Below, one piece after another: positions 1-8,771 of a DNA stretch of 64,000 nucleotides (position 1 is its first letter; each line of letters opens with the position of its first letter). Position numbers and translations under genes: made by a program. The stretch comes from Timonella sp031979385 (GTDB lineage: Bacteria; Actinomycetota; Actinomycetes; Actinomycetales; Cellulomonadaceae), in the NCBI GenBank assembly GCA_031979385.1, contig DALZEF010000001.1, forward strand, positions 186,001-250,000, read 5' to 3'. The notes beneath the pieces were generated by a model that was not told the origin of the DNA, did no database searches, and saw only the letters and a list, made by a program, of their open reading frames with translations.

Positions 1-119
1 CAGGTGGAATGCCACGGGTAGGAGGGCCCATCTAGCGGACGTTTTCTTTGGGCCACGGCATCACTCGGGTCTTCCAGCACGGTCGGAACACCTAAGAACC
101 GCGTAATTAAGAGGTGTAG

Positions 120-373
120 TTACAGTCCAAGCAGCGCAAGCGGCACCACGGCCACTCCATCGCTGCGCCTGTAGGCAGTAGTGCCGGTAGTAACCACAAC
201 AAGATCAACCACCCGGTCAGGCAATTGCTCCCGCAACCACTTCAGATGCCGCACATCGGAATCAGTGCTGTGTCAGTTTTCCCAACACCTTTGGGGCTAT
301 CCAGAGCAATCGCGGGAGCAAGTGGGAGCAGTTCATCAAGTTCGGAATCTACCGTGCGCTTGAGATAAGCCAT
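120..373 (-). pseudogene. Internally deleted relic of a DUF4143-type AAA ATPase
   Basis: Two pieces of one known protein shape are joined here. From an ATG at 373 the frame reads MAYLKRTVDSELDELL and then SPKGVGKT, a P-loop at residues 26-33, the usual opening of AAA_14/DUF4143 ATPases. It soon hits a stop. In a different frame the stretch ending at the TAA at 120-122 reads DVRHLKWLREQL and later VVVTTG, AYRR and VAVVPLALLGL, the usual C-terminal end of the same family. Intact members are around 400 residues, so roughly 330 codons are missing and the junction near 265-275 is out of frame. The parts are seen directly; the family assignment rests on remembered motifs. It cannot make a working ATPase. 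Confidence 0.7.
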
Positions 374-452
374 ACCGTTATATCTCCCACCATCTTCATG
401 AACAAACAAGCAGGCAAGAGGGGTCTACGCTACCATTTTCAGGATTCTGAGA

Positions 453-1127
453 TTAGCGTTTGAGATAGTCCTCGAGCTGTTGGCGAGCGATAGGTTCGTA
501 GGCTCTGGCTAGTTCCTTGGCCGTGACCTCATCGGGTTCTAGGACATCACCCAGATATGTCGTCGTCTGGTCTGGAGCTTTCGCTTCGCTGAAAGCCAAG
601 TTCACGAGTTCCGCATCGCTGAGTTTTGTCTTTTCCGGCAGCAACGCAGCAAGCACGCGAGCCTCTCCCCCGAGGATCGAAAGCGGACCGGTAATGTACT
701 TCGGGGTCACGCCTTCAGGGACTCCCTCTATGACGATGTCGTACAGGGATTGGGCTCGCACCCCACTGTTTGTCACGATCGTGTAGACCACTACTCCGGC
801 TTCGGTTTCAAAGCCTGCCACCGGGGTGCGGGTGAGGTAAGCGTCAGCGTCTGCATCCCATCCGTTGTTGTAATAGCCCCCGTACATTGCATCTTGCACC
901 GCGTTATAGGCGCCACTGTATGCATCTTCGCTGCCACCAGTGTTGACGCTGAATAAACCAAGGATGCTCAGCACTAGAATCCAGATCAGAATGCCACGTT
1001 CTCGAATGGATGGCCTGCGCCATTTGCTAGGAATACCTGGGTCCATTGATTGGGGCGGAAGATACGGTGATCCAAACGTAGAGTCCAATGGATTCTGGTT
1101 CTTCCCCAAAGGGTTTTCACTGGTCAT
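453..1127 (-). CDS. Hypothetical protein with one membrane anchor
   Basis: This 224-residue protein is not one I recognise. It has a polar N-terminus of about 43 residues, one strongly hydrophobic segment at about 46-62 (GILIWILVLSILGLFSV), and a soluble C-terminal part rich in acidic residues and alanine. The charge pattern (KWRRPSIRER before the helix) suggests the N-terminus is cytoplasmic and the C-terminal 160 residues are outside. The GYYNNGWDADADAYL and VVVYTIVTNSGVRAQSLYDIVIEGVP segments give the exported part a beta-rich look. It stands alone between the ATPase relic and the ROK gene on the same strand. Function unknown. Confidence 0.7.
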   Translation of the reverse strand: MTSENPLGKNQNPLDSTFGSPYLPPQSMDPGIPSKWRRPSIRERGILIWILVLSILGLFSVNTGGSEDAYSGAYNAVQDAMYGGYYNNGWDADADAYLTRTPVAGFETEAGVVVYTIVTNSGVRAQSLYDIVIEGVPEGVTPKYITGPLSILGGEARVLAALLPEKTKLSDAELVNLAFSEAKAPDQTTTYLGDVLEPDEVTAKELARAYEPIARQQLEDYLKR

Positions 1128-1269
1128 ACAGTAAATCTACGCGTCACGCAGCACTTAGGCAGCGGAATCTATACTTCATCTCACGCTTTGGCTGCTTATC
1201 TCAGGTCGCTCATAGTCATTGCGCGCTCTCTTGTGAGGCGACGGAGGCGGCAAAGAGTGATCTGGCGCG

Positions 1270-2454
1270 TCAGTTTGAGTAGAGCAGGTCGATTGCCGCT
1301 GGCGACAGGACGTGATCTATCGCAAGGAAGGCCCCGCCTAGGACTCCTGCTTTTTCCTTGGTCTGTGAGGTGACAACTCGCAGGTGCTGTGTGGCGAGCG
1401 GGAGGGACCTGCGGTAGAGCACCTCCCGAATCCCGGCCATGAGTTGCTCTCCGGCAGCGACCATCGCTCCTCCGACCACTACAACGGACGGGTTCAGCAT
1501 GGAGACGCAGCCAGCCAGGACGCCACCGATTGATCTGCCTGCCTCACGGACGGCTACGCGAGCCTCAGCGTTCCCATCTCGAACGGCTTGAACAACATCG
1601 GAGACGTGTGGGGTGTGAAACCCTTGAACTGTGAGCACCTTTGCGAGGGCCGCTCCCCCAGCGACCGCTTCAAGGCATCCGTGATTACCGCAGGTGCACG
1701 CCGCCTCACTGCGTCCCGAGACCGCTATATGCCCGATATCTCCGGCGGCACCCTGTGCTCCGCGGCGTAGTTGGCCATCAAGGATGATTCCCGAACCGAT
1801 GCCAGTGGCAACCTTCACGAACATGAGGTTGTCGTGATCGTTCCAGGCGGTACGGTGTTCTCCGACTGCCATGAGGTTGACGTCGTTGTCCACGAGGACC
1901 GGGACATTGAACTCTTTGCGAAGGTATCCTGCCACGTCATAGCCGTCCCATCCGGGCATGATGGGTGGTGCCACTGGACGCCCGGTCTTGTGTTCGACGG
2001 GGCCTGGCAGTCCGATGCCGATTGCTGCCAGCGCGTCCACTGTGTGGTTGGCCTGCGCCAAGAGTGCTGCCGCGTGTTCCGTGACTGCGCTCAGCACTGC
2101 CTCGGGGCCGTCGGCGATGTCGAGCGGGCTGTCGTGGGTTGCAAGGAGGTTTGCAGCCAGATCTGTGACACCGATCCGGGCGTGAGCCGCACCGAGATCG
2201 ATTCCGAGTACCACTCGGGCAGCAGGGTTGAAGGCGAAGGTCGCTGGCCTGCGTCCTCCGGTTGAGGTGGCTTCACCGACAGTCACGATCAGGTCCGCTT
2301 TACTGAGGACTTCGATGCGCGCAGCAATGGTGGACCGAGCCTGTCCTGTGATGGTTGCTAGTTCAGAGCGGGTTCGTGGAACGCCGTCTCGCAGCAACTG
2401 GAACATCTCGCCGGCCCCGTTTGGTCGAGGTGCAAATTTCAACAGACTCTCCAT
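1270..2454 (-). CDS. ROK-family transcriptional repressor
   Basis: Likely sugar-responsive repressor of the divergent transporter locus. A winged-helix DNA-binding domain occupies about residues 15-75 (RSELATITGQARSTIAARIEVL). A ROK sugar-kinase-like domain follows: a phosphate-binding DLGAAHARIG loop, VDNDVN and the zinc motif CTCGNHGC near residue 255. The frame stays open 53 codons further upstream, but I start at the ATG at 2454 because the protein from there (394 residues) matches the family length and the extension would run through the promoter region. ROK regulators such as XylR and NagC bind a sugar or sugar phosphate in this domain. The inverted repeat at 2564-2587 is the probable operator. 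The ligand is unknown. Confidence 0.88.
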   Translation of the reverse strand: MESLLKFAPRPNGAGEMFQLLRDGVPRTRSELATITGQARSTIAARIEVLSKADLIVTVGEATSTGGRRPATFAFNPAARVVLGIDLGAAHARIGVTDLAANLLATHDSPLDIADGPEAVLSAVTEHAAALLAQANHTVDALAAIGIGLPGPVEHKTGRPVAPPIMPGWDGYDVAGYLRKEFNVPVLVDNDVNLMAVGEHRTAWNDHDNLMFVKVATGIGSGIILDGQLRRGAQGAAGDIGHIAVSGRSEAACTCGNHGCLEAVAGGAALAKVLTVQGFHTPHVSDVVQAVRDGNAEARVAVREAGRSIGGVLAGCVSMLNPSVVVVGGAMVAAGEQLMAGIREVLYRRSLPLATQHLRVVTSQTKEKAGVLGGAFLAIDHVLSPAAIDLLYSN

Positions 2455-2554
2455 ATCACCAGTTAACCACGCTGTTTCGTGTGGAACGGTCGTTTTCTGC
2501 ACCACTTTGGTTGATAACGGATCCGTAACGATGAAGCCACTCGTCAACTTTTGA

Positions 2555-2583
2555 TTGACATTCGACAAAAGTCTACCTACTTT
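2555..2583 (+). promoter_or_regulatory. Predicted sigma-70-type promoter of the sugar ABC operon
   Basis: TTGACA at 2555-2560 and TACTTT at 2578-2583 are separated by exactly 17 bases. A transcription start 6-7 bases after the -10 falls on the A of the ATG at 2590, and no Shine-Dalgarno sequence precedes that ATG. The first gene may therefore be translated from a leaderless mRNA, which is common in actinobacteria. The promoter is read directly; the start site is inferred. Confidence 0.6.
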
Positions 2584-2587
2584 TGTC
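2564..2587. promoter_or_regulatory. Perfect inverted repeat, probable ROK operator
   Basis: GACAAAAGT at 2564-2572 and its exact reverse complement ACTTTTGTC at 2579-2587 are separated by six bases (CTACCT). The right arm covers the -10 hexamer of the predicted promoter, so a bound dimer would block RNA polymerase. A further half-site-like ACTTTTGA lies at 2548-2555. The divergent ROK gene is the obvious candidate regulator. Confidence 0.65.
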
Positions 2588-2589
2588 AT

Positions 2590-4113
2590 ATGGTCAACGC
2601 AGACCCCACACAACCGCTACTGCGGATGAGCAATATCGTGAAACACTTCCCCGGAGCAAAAGCCCTCGACGGCGTCGACCTTGAGGTCCTCCCGGGCGAA
2701 GTACACTGCCTCCTCGGGCAGAACGGTGCCGGAAAATCAACGCTGATCAAGGTGCTTGCAGGTGCCCATCAGCCAGATTCCGGAACCATCATCATGGACG
2801 GAGCAACCACCACAATCGCCAACCCCGTAGCCGCACTCACACTTGGCATCGCAACGATGTACCAAGAACTCGACGTGGTAGATGGACTTTCCGTAGCGGA
2901 AAACGTCTACCTCGGCCACGAGTTGGCCACCGCTGGACTCTCCCAGCGGCGCGAGGCAATCCGCCGTACCAAAGAAATACTGGCGCAGCTTGGGCACCCA
3001 GAGATCAGGGCAACCCGTGAGGTCGGCACGCTCTCGGCAGCAGGAAAGCAGATCGTGTCCATGGCACGAGCGTTGTCCCACAACGCCCGGATCATCGTGA
3101 TGGACGAGCCCTCTGCCGTACTGGACTCGGAGGAGGTAGACAACCTTTTTCGTGTGGTCAAAGGACTGCAGGAGCGCGGAGTCGCGATCATCTATATCTC
3201 GCACCGCATGGATGAGATCCGGAGGATCGGAAGCCGTATCACCGTGCTCAAGGACGGTAAGACCGTCGCGACAAACCTGAGCGTCGCCGATACCCCCTCA
3301 CGCGAACTCATCACCCTCATGACGGGCCGCACAGTAGAACACGCAATCCCCACACGCGACACTCCCACGCACACCGACCAGCAACCCGTTTTGTCGGTCA
3401 AGGACTTGGGGTTGTCCGGAGTGTTTGAGGATGTCAGCTTTGAAGTTCGTCCAGGAGAGATAGTAGGGCTGGCAGGGCTCGTAGGGTCCGGAAGGTCAGA
3501 GATTCTTGAGACGCTCTACGGTGCCCGCAGAGCTAGCTCCGGCGAGGTTCGAGTTGCAGGTAAGCGGCTCACCCGAGGCTCGGTGCCCTCAGCGGTCGCG
3601 GCGGGAATCGGGCTGTGCCCTGAGGAACGCAAAAGCCAGGGACTGATCCTGACCGAACCGATCTACCGGAACATCACCATGGCATCCTTCGCCCGCATCG
3701 CATCGAGCGGGTTCCTCAATGAGAAGGCAGAAAAAGCCGCCGCCGAGGCTCAGGCGAAGGCGCTGGATCTGCGCCCTGTGGACGTTAATCGCGCAGCCGG
3801 AACTCTTTCCGGCGGTAACCAGCAAAAACTGATTCTTGCACGGTGGCTGCTCCACGGATGCAAGGTCTTGCTCCTCGACGAGCCGACCCGTGGCGTGGAC
3901 GTTGGGGCACGCTCGGAGATCTATCAGCTCATCAACAAGCTCGCTGACGCGGGTACTGCCGTTGTTGTGGTGTCCTCCGAGATTCCGGAGGTGATCGGAT
4001 TGGCGGATCGGATCCTGGTTATCAGTGACGGCTCGATCGTGGCCGAAAGCGATGCCTCCGCCATCACAGAAAGCGATGTCTTGAACCTAGTAATGGAAGG
4101 AACTGCAGCATGA
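2590..4113 (+). CDS. Sugar ABC transporter ATPase with two nucleotide-binding domains (RbsA/XylG/MglA type)
   Basis: Energises import of a monosaccharide or polyol. The 507 residues hold two ABC domains. Domain 1 (about 12-240) has the Walker A GQNGAGKST, the signature-like LSAAGKQ and a Walker B IIVMDEPS. Domain 2 (about 255-500) has a degenerate Walker A (GLVGSGRSE), a good signature LSGGNQQK and Walker B LLLDEPT, the asymmetry typical of the carbohydrate-uptake-2 family. The ATG at 2590 is chosen because the promoter would start transcription there; an ATG at 2626 has no ribosome site either. It overlaps the permease gene by four bases (ATGA), indicating translational coupling. Confidence 0.92.
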   Translation: MVNADPTQPLLRMSNIVKHFPGAKALDGVDLEVLPGEVHCLLGQNGAGKSTLIKVLAGAHQPDSGTIIMDGATTTIANPVAALTLGIATMYQELDVVDGLSVAENVYLGHELATAGLSQRREAIRRTKEILAQLGHPEIRATREVGTLSAAGKQIVSMARALSHNARIIVMDEPSAVLDSEEVDNLFRVVKGLQERGVAIIYISHRMDEIRRIGSRITVLKDGKTVATNLSVADTPSRELITLMTGRTVEHAIPTRDTPTHTDQQPVLSVKDLGLSGVFEDVSFEVRPGEIVGLAGLVGSGRSEILETLYGARRASSGEVRVAGKRLTRGSVPSAVAAGIGLCPEERKSQGLILTEPIYRNITMASFARIASSGFLNEKAEKAAAEAQAKALDLRPVDVNRAAGTLSGGNQQKLILARWLLHGCKVLLLDEPTRGVDVGARSEIYQLINKLADAGTAVVVVSSEIPEVIGLADRILVISDGSIVAESDASAITESDVLNLVMEGTAA

Positions 4114-5141
4114 GTGACGTCACCACTGCGGACCAGGGCGAGAAGCCTGGGGCAGCGCACGCCTCACAGAGCAGGAGCCCGCGCCTGTCCGGTTCGTTTG
4201 TCCGCAACATCGGTCTTGTTCTCGCCCTCATAGCACTGTGCATTGTGGGCGTTGCAACCACGGGTGAGCGGTTCGCGAACACGGACAACCTCCTAACGAT
4301 TCTGCGTTTGGCCTCAGCGATGGGCGTACTCGCAATCGGTATGACCTTCGTGATCACCGCTGGTGGAATCGATCTGTCTGTCGGGGCGGTGATGGGACTC
4401 GCCACGGTGTGGGCAACCACCTTGGCCACCCAGACGATGGCTCAAAACAGCCATTGGACGGTCATGGTGTTCACGGCTCTCGCCGTGGGTCTCATTGCGG
4501 GTGTAGTCAACGGGGTGTTGATCGCATACGGCAAGGTCGTTGCGTTTATCGCGACGCTGGCCATGATGGTCGCGGCCCGCGGCCTTGCGGAGATCATCTC
4601 GAATCGTCAAACCCAGATCATCACTGTCAACGAGTTCAAGGAGGCTCTTCGCGGCAGTTTCTTGGGAGTGCCAAACCTCGTCTGGCTTCTCATCGTTGTG
4701 TCTGTGCTGGGGTGGATCCTGTTGAACCGAACCACCTTTGGTCGTCGGACCGTCGCGGTTGGTGGCAACCCTGAGGCGGCACGTCTTGCGGGTATCAACG
4801 TCAAGCGGCATCTCGTGTACGTGTACGCACTGTGTGGTCTAACCGCCGGGATTGCGGCGGTCATGATGCTCGGGCGCACCAACTCTGGCTCCTCCACCAC
4901 GGGATACCTCTACGAACTCGATGCCATCGCGGCCGTGGTCGTTGGTGGCACCCTGCTCGTGGGCGGTCGCGGCACGATCGTGGGCACCCTCTTGGGCGTG
5001 CTGCTGTTCACGATCCTCACCAACGTTTTTGTACAGAACAACATGTCGACCTCGGCCCAGGCCGTGGTCAAGGGCGCCATCATCGTCATCGCGGTTCTGC
5101 TCCAGCAGCGGTTCGCGCAGCACGGCAAGGCTAGCACCTAG
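4110..5141 (+). CDS. Sugar ABC transporter permease (RbsC family)
   Basis: Membrane channel subunit, 343 residues, with about 9-10 hydrophobic segments after a polar N-terminus of 30 residues. The AITAGGIDLSVGA-like sequence around residues 83-93 (FVITAGGIDLSVGAV) and the GRRTVAVGGNPEAARLAGI loop near 215 are hallmarks of the BPD_transp_2/RbsC family. The start codon overlaps the ATPase stop and GGAAGGA precedes it. It should work with the ATPase upstream and the lipoprotein downstream as one importer. The substrate cannot be told from the permease. Confidence 0.92.
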   Translation: MSDVTTADQGEKPGAAHASQSRSPRLSGSFVRNIGLVLALIALCIVGVATTGERFANTDNLLTILRLASAMGVLAIGMTFVITAGGIDLSVGAVMGLATVWATTLATQTMAQNSHWTVMVFTALAVGLIAGVVNGVLIAYGKVVAFIATLAMMVAARGLAEIISNRQTQIITVNEFKEALRGSFLGVPNLVWLLIVVSVLGWILLNRTTFGRRTVAVGGNPEAARLAGINVKRHLVYVYALCGLTAGIAAVMMLGRTNSGSSTTGYLYELDAIAAVVVGGTLLVGGRGTIVGTLLGVLLFTILTNVFVQNNMSTSAQAVVKGAIIVIAVLLQQRFAQHGKAST

Positions 5142-5236
5142 CGGCCCAAAGCCACACTCAGGCGGGGTAAGTATGCCTCATCTGTCATCAATCACCACAC
5201 AGTCAGTTCATTCACGGACACTTCAAAGGAGAAACC

Positions 5237-6301
5237 ATGTCCATCATGAAAACCACCCGACGCAGCGCGGTTGCGCTGCTCAGCGTAGCGGCACTCGGAT
5301 TTTCCCTTGCCGCCTGCACCTCGAACGAACCTCCGGCACCGGCTGAGGGCTCCGAAACTCAACAAACCGGTGGTTCCGGCGCAGTCAGCGACAATGATGC
5401 CCCAGGTGAGAAGGTCGTCATCGGCTTCTCAGCCCCTGCTGCTGACCACGGCTGGATGGGTGCCATCACCAAGGCTGCTATCGCTGAGGCTGAACGACAC
5501 GAGGACGTTGAACTGCGCCTCGCAGAGGGCACTAATGATGTCTCGCTGCAGATATCCCAAATCGAGGGTTTCATCAACGACAAGGTCGATGCGATCGTGC
5601 TGCTCCCCTTTGACGGCGATGCCCTCACCGAGATCGCACTCGAAGCCATGCACGCCGGTATTCCGGTCATCAACGTCGACCGCGAGTTCTCCAGTCCATT
5701 TGCCGCACGCACCACGGTACTCGGCGACAACTACGGCATGGGCGTGAGCGCCGGTTCGTACATTTGTCAGGAGCTAGGCAATCAGTCAGATGCGGTCATC
5801 GCGGAGATCGCTGGAATCGATAACCTGCCGCTCACGCAGGAACGTTCGCGGGGCTTCGCCGATGCGCTGAGTGACTGCGGTCTGTCCGTCTCCAACCGCG
5901 TGGCCGCGGACTTCACGGTGGCCGGTGGCGAGACGGCAACCGCGAACCTGCTCCAGTCCGCTCCGAAGATCGATGCGATCTGGAACCACGATGACGACCA
6001 GGGTGTCGGCGTCCTTGCTGCGATTGACGCTGCTGGCCGCGACGAGTTCTTCATGGTCGGTGGCGCTGGTTCGAAGAACGTCATGCAACACATCAAGGAT
6101 GGCGACTCCGTACTGAAGGCGACCGTCATCTACCCGGCAACCCAGGCCGCTGACGGCATCCGTCTGGCTCGCCTTGTTGCGCAGGACAAGTCCGTAAGCG
6201 ACTTCGTGTCCCACACGGTGCCGCGTTACGTGCAGATGTACGCGCCGGTTGTCACGGTCGACAACGTCGACGAGTACATCAACGACGCGTTCGAGTCCTA
6301 A
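5237..6301 (+). CDS. Sugar-binding lipoprotein of the ABC importer (Peripla_BP_4 type)
   Basis: Extracellular substrate receptor of 354 residues. The N-terminus MSIMKTTRRSAVALLS plus hydrophobic stretch ends in a lipobox LAAC with Cys27 as the lipidated residue, followed by a flexible Ser/Pro/Glu-rich linker to about residue 55. The periplasmic-binding-protein type-1 fold follows (VVIGFSAPAADHGWMGAITK; DAIVLLPFDGDAL; GIPVINVDREF). A strong ribosome site, AAAGGAG, precedes the ATG. It lies 95 bases after the permease and is followed by a hairpin that may stabilise its transcript. Fold and role are clear. The sugar is unknown; inositol, xylose and ribose-like ligands are all possible for this family. 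Confidence 0.9.
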   Translation: MSIMKTTRRSAVALLSVAALGFSLAACTSNEPPAPAEGSETQQTGGSGAVSDNDAPGEKVVIGFSAPAADHGWMGAITKAAIAEAERHEDVELRLAEGTNDVSLQISQIEGFINDKVDAIVLLPFDGDALTEIALEAMHAGIPVINVDREFSSPFAARTTVLGDNYGMGVSAGSYICQELGNQSDAVIAEIAGIDNLPLTQERSRGFADALSDCGLSVSNRVAADFTVAGGETATANLLQSAPKIDAIWNHDDDQGVGVLAAIDAAGRDEFFMVGGAGSKNVMQHIKDGDSVLKATVIYPATQAADGIRLARLVAQDKSVSDFVSHTVPRYVQMYAPVVTVDNVDEYINDAFES

Positions 6302-6317
6302 ACCACCAGCAGCGTTT

Positions 6318-6343
6318 CCGCGGGTCCCGTGCGGGACCCGCGG
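6318..6343 (+). other. Intercistronic hairpin after the binding-protein gene
   Basis: CCGCGGGTCCC at 6318-6328 pairs perfectly with GGGACCCGCGG at 6333-6343 across a four-base loop. There is no T-tract and the next gene follows with its own ribosome site, so this looks like a 3' RNA-stabilising stem that raises binding-protein mRNA relative to downstream genes, rather than a full terminator. Confidence 0.65.
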
Positions 6344-6363
6344 CCGCACGAAAGGACTCAAGC

Positions 6364-7539
6364 ATGTCCACTGAAACACAGCGTGAACTCGGCGTCGCGA
6401 TGATCGGCTATGCGTTCATGGGAGCCGCCCACTCACAGGGGTGGCGCACCGCGCCACACTTCTTCGACCTCCCGCTGCGACCTGCCATGCGGGTCGTTGC
6501 GGGTCGCAACCCGGACGGAGTCGCGGCCGCAGCCCAAAAACTGGGCTGGTCCGAATCGTCGACAAGCTGGAGTGACCTGCTCGAACGAGACGACATCGAC
6601 CTGATCGACATCTGCACGCCGGGCGATTCACACCGCGATATTGCGCTCGCCGCACTCGCCGCCGGCAAACACGTGCTGTGCGAGAAGCCGCTCGCCAATT
6701 CCGTTGCCGAGGCGCAGGAAATGGCGGATGCTGCGGAGCGTGCGGCGGCACGCGGCGTGGTTGCGATGGTCGGTTTCACTTATCGACGAGTCCCCGCTAT
6801 TCAGTTGGCTCGCTCGCTTGTGGAGCAGGGCCGGTTGGGCACGATTCAGCACGTGCGGGCGCAGTACCTGCAGGACTGGCTCGCGGACCCGCGAGCGCCG
6901 CTGACCTGGCGTCTGGACAAGGAGAAGGCGGGCTCGGGGGCGCTCGGGGACATTGGCGCTCACATCATCGACCTGACGCAGTTCATCACTGGGCAGCAGA
7001 TCACCAACGTTTCGGGGGCGCTCAAGACTTTCGTGTCGGAGCGGCCCATCGCAGAGGATCTGTCTGGCTTGTCCGGCACCGCGGGAACGGACATGGGGCC
7101 GGTGACAGTGGATGACGCGGCGGTTTTCCTGGCTGAGCTTTCGGGCGGAGCGCTCGGTGTCTACGAGGCGACCCGGTTCGCACATGGACGCAAAAATGCG
7201 ATCCGCATTGAGATCAATGGTTCGCGGGGTTCGCTTGCGTTCGATTTCGAGGACATGAACGTCCTGCACTTCTTCGATGCCGCCGAGCCGTCCGAAACCG
7301 GTGGGTTCCGGCGCATCGTGGTCACCGAGCCTGAGCACGCTTATGTTGCCAACTGGTGGCCTGCCGGTCACGGGTTGGGGTACGAGCACGGGTTCACGCA
7401 TCAGGTGGTCGACCTTGTCACGGCCATTGCGCAGGGCACGCAGCCGTCCCCATCCTTTACTGATGGGCTTTACGTGCAAAGGGTGCTCGATGCCGTGGAA
7501 CGCAGTTCACATAGCCGTGCTGGCTGGACTGAAGTCTAG
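6364..7539 (+). CDS. Gfo/Idh/MocA-family sugar or inositol dehydrogenase
   Basis: Probable NAD(P)-dependent oxidoreductase acting on the imported sugar or polyol. The 391 residues start with a Rossmann motif (VAMIGYAFMGAAHSQGW, about 11-27), carry the EKP motif (CEKPLA, about 102-107) with the lysine that helps catalysis, and have GSGALGDIGAHIIDL near residue 195, where family members keep the catalytic Asp/His. AAAGGA precedes the ATG. It sits in the operon between the transporter and a TIM-barrel isomerase, the arrangement seen in many actinobacterial inositol/sugar loci. The family is certain; the exact substrate is not. Confidence 0.9.
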   Translation: MSTETQRELGVAMIGYAFMGAAHSQGWRTAPHFFDLPLRPAMRVVAGRNPDGVAAAAQKLGWSESSTSWSDLLERDDIDLIDICTPGDSHRDIALAALAAGKHVLCEKPLANSVAEAQEMADAAERAAARGVVAMVGFTYRRVPAIQLARSLVEQGRLGTIQHVRAQYLQDWLADPRAPLTWRLDKEKAGSGALGDIGAHIIDLTQFITGQQITNVSGALKTFVSERPIAEDLSGLSGTAGTDMGPVTVDDAAVFLAELSGGALGVYEATRFAHGRKNAIRIEINGSRGSLAFDFEDMNVLHFFDAAEPSETGGFRRIVVTEPEHAYVANWWPAGHGLGYEHGFTHQVVDLVTAIAQGTQPSPSFTDGLYVQRVLDAVERSSHSRAGWTEV

Positions 7540-7563
7540 TTGTTTTGAGATAAGGAGCTGAAG

Positions 7564-8565
7564 ATGTCTCGACCAATCACGTTGTTCACCGGCCAGTGGG
7601 CCGATCTACCGTTCGAGGAGGTAGCGCGACTCGCCTCAGAGTGGGGCTACGACGGCCTCGAAATCGCGTGCTGGGGTGACCACCTCGATCCGTGGCGTTG
7701 GGATGATGACGAATACGTCGCCGCCAAACTCGCAGTGCTGGAGAAGTACAACCTGAAGGTCTACGCGATCTCGAACCACCTGAAGGGGCAGGCCGTGTGC
7801 GACGACCCAATCGATCAACGCCACCGTGACATCCTGCCGGATGTGGTGTGGGGCGACGGCGATCCGGAGGGCGTGCGCCGTCGGGCTGCCGAGGAAATGA
7901 AGCACACGGCCCGGCTTGCCGCGAAACTCGGCGTCAAAACGGTGGTCGGGTTTACCGGCTCGGCCATCTGGAAGTACGTTGCCATGTTCCCTCCGGTATC
8001 CCAAGAGGCGATCGACGCGGGTTACCAGGATTTCGCGGACCGCTGGAACCCAATCCTCGATGTGTTCGACGAGGTAGGAGTCCGTTTCGCGCACGAGGTA
8101 CACCCCTCCGAAATCGCCTACGACTACTGGTCCACGGTGCGCACACTCGAGGCCATAGGGCACCGCGAGGCCTTCGGGCTGAATTGGGATCCCAGCCACA
8201 TGGTCTGGCAGGACATCGATCCGGTTGGTTTCCTGTGGGACTTCAAGGACCGCATCTACCACGTGGACTGCAAGGATACGAAGAAGCGGATGAACAACGG
8301 GCGTAACGGCCGGATGGGCTCCCATCTTGCCTGGGCTGATCCACGCCGCGGGTGGGACTTCATCTCAACCGGCCACGGTGACGTGCCGTGGGAGGACTCG
8401 TTCCGCATGCTCAACTCGATCGGCTATACCGGCCCGATCTCGATTGAGTGGGAGGACGCTGGGATGGATCGACTCGTCGGCGCACCCGAGGCGCTTGAGT
8501 TTGTGCGGCGGTTGGCCTTCGATCAACCGGATGCTGCGTTTGATGCGGCGTTCTCCACCCGGTAG
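7564..8565 (+). CDS. Sugar phosphate isomerase/epimerase-like TIM barrel
   Basis: Xylose-isomerase-like TIM-barrel protein of 333 residues, likely a metal-dependent isomerase, epimerase or dehydratase that processes the dehydrogenase product. Metal-ligand motifs are visible: HEVHPSE near residue 177, NWDPSHMVW near 215, HVDCKDT near 238 and IEWED near 298. AAGGAG lies just before the ATG and the gap from the dehydrogenase gene is only 24 bases. Transcription probably ends at the inverted repeat at 8588-8659. IolE, IolH and sugar-epimerase subfamilies cannot be told apart here. Confidence 0.88.
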   Translation: MSRPITLFTGQWADLPFEEVARLASEWGYDGLEIACWGDHLDPWRWDDDEYVAAKLAVLEKYNLKVYAISNHLKGQAVCDDPIDQRHRDILPDVVWGDGDPEGVRRRAAEEMKHTARLAAKLGVKTVVGFTGSAIWKYVAMFPPVSQEAIDAGYQDFADRWNPILDVFDEVGVRFAHEVHPSEIAYDYWSTVRTLEAIGHREAFGLNWDPSHMVWQDIDPVGFLWDFKDRIYHVDCKDTKKRMNNGRNGRMGSHLAWADPRRGWDFISTGHGDVPWEDSFRMLNSIGYTGPISIEWEDAGMDRLVGAPEALEFVRRLAFDQPDAAFDAAFSTR

Positions 8566-8587
8566 CGCCCATCGTTACCGCATAGTA

Positions 8588-8659
8588 ACCAGCATGGTGA
8601 TTTTCCGGGACTAGGGCCGTTTTTCTTGGTTGGTGTTACCGGAAAGTCACCATGTTGGT
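8588..8659. terminator. Long inverted repeat between convergent genes
   Basis: The 21-base arm 8588-8608 matches the reverse complement of 8639-8659 except at two positions that would be G-U pairs in RNA. The 30-base loop includes a short T-run. It lies between the end of the isomerase gene and the end of cca, which run toward each other, so it probably stops transcription in both directions. Confidence 0.55.
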
Positions 8660-8771
8660 TTAGATTCGATGCCCCAGACTCCTGCCCAGCGCAAGGTGGG
8701 GCTGGAACAAACCCTACTCGTCGGCAATCAGACAACAAAAACGTCACCGACCGTCCAAAAGAACCCACACA

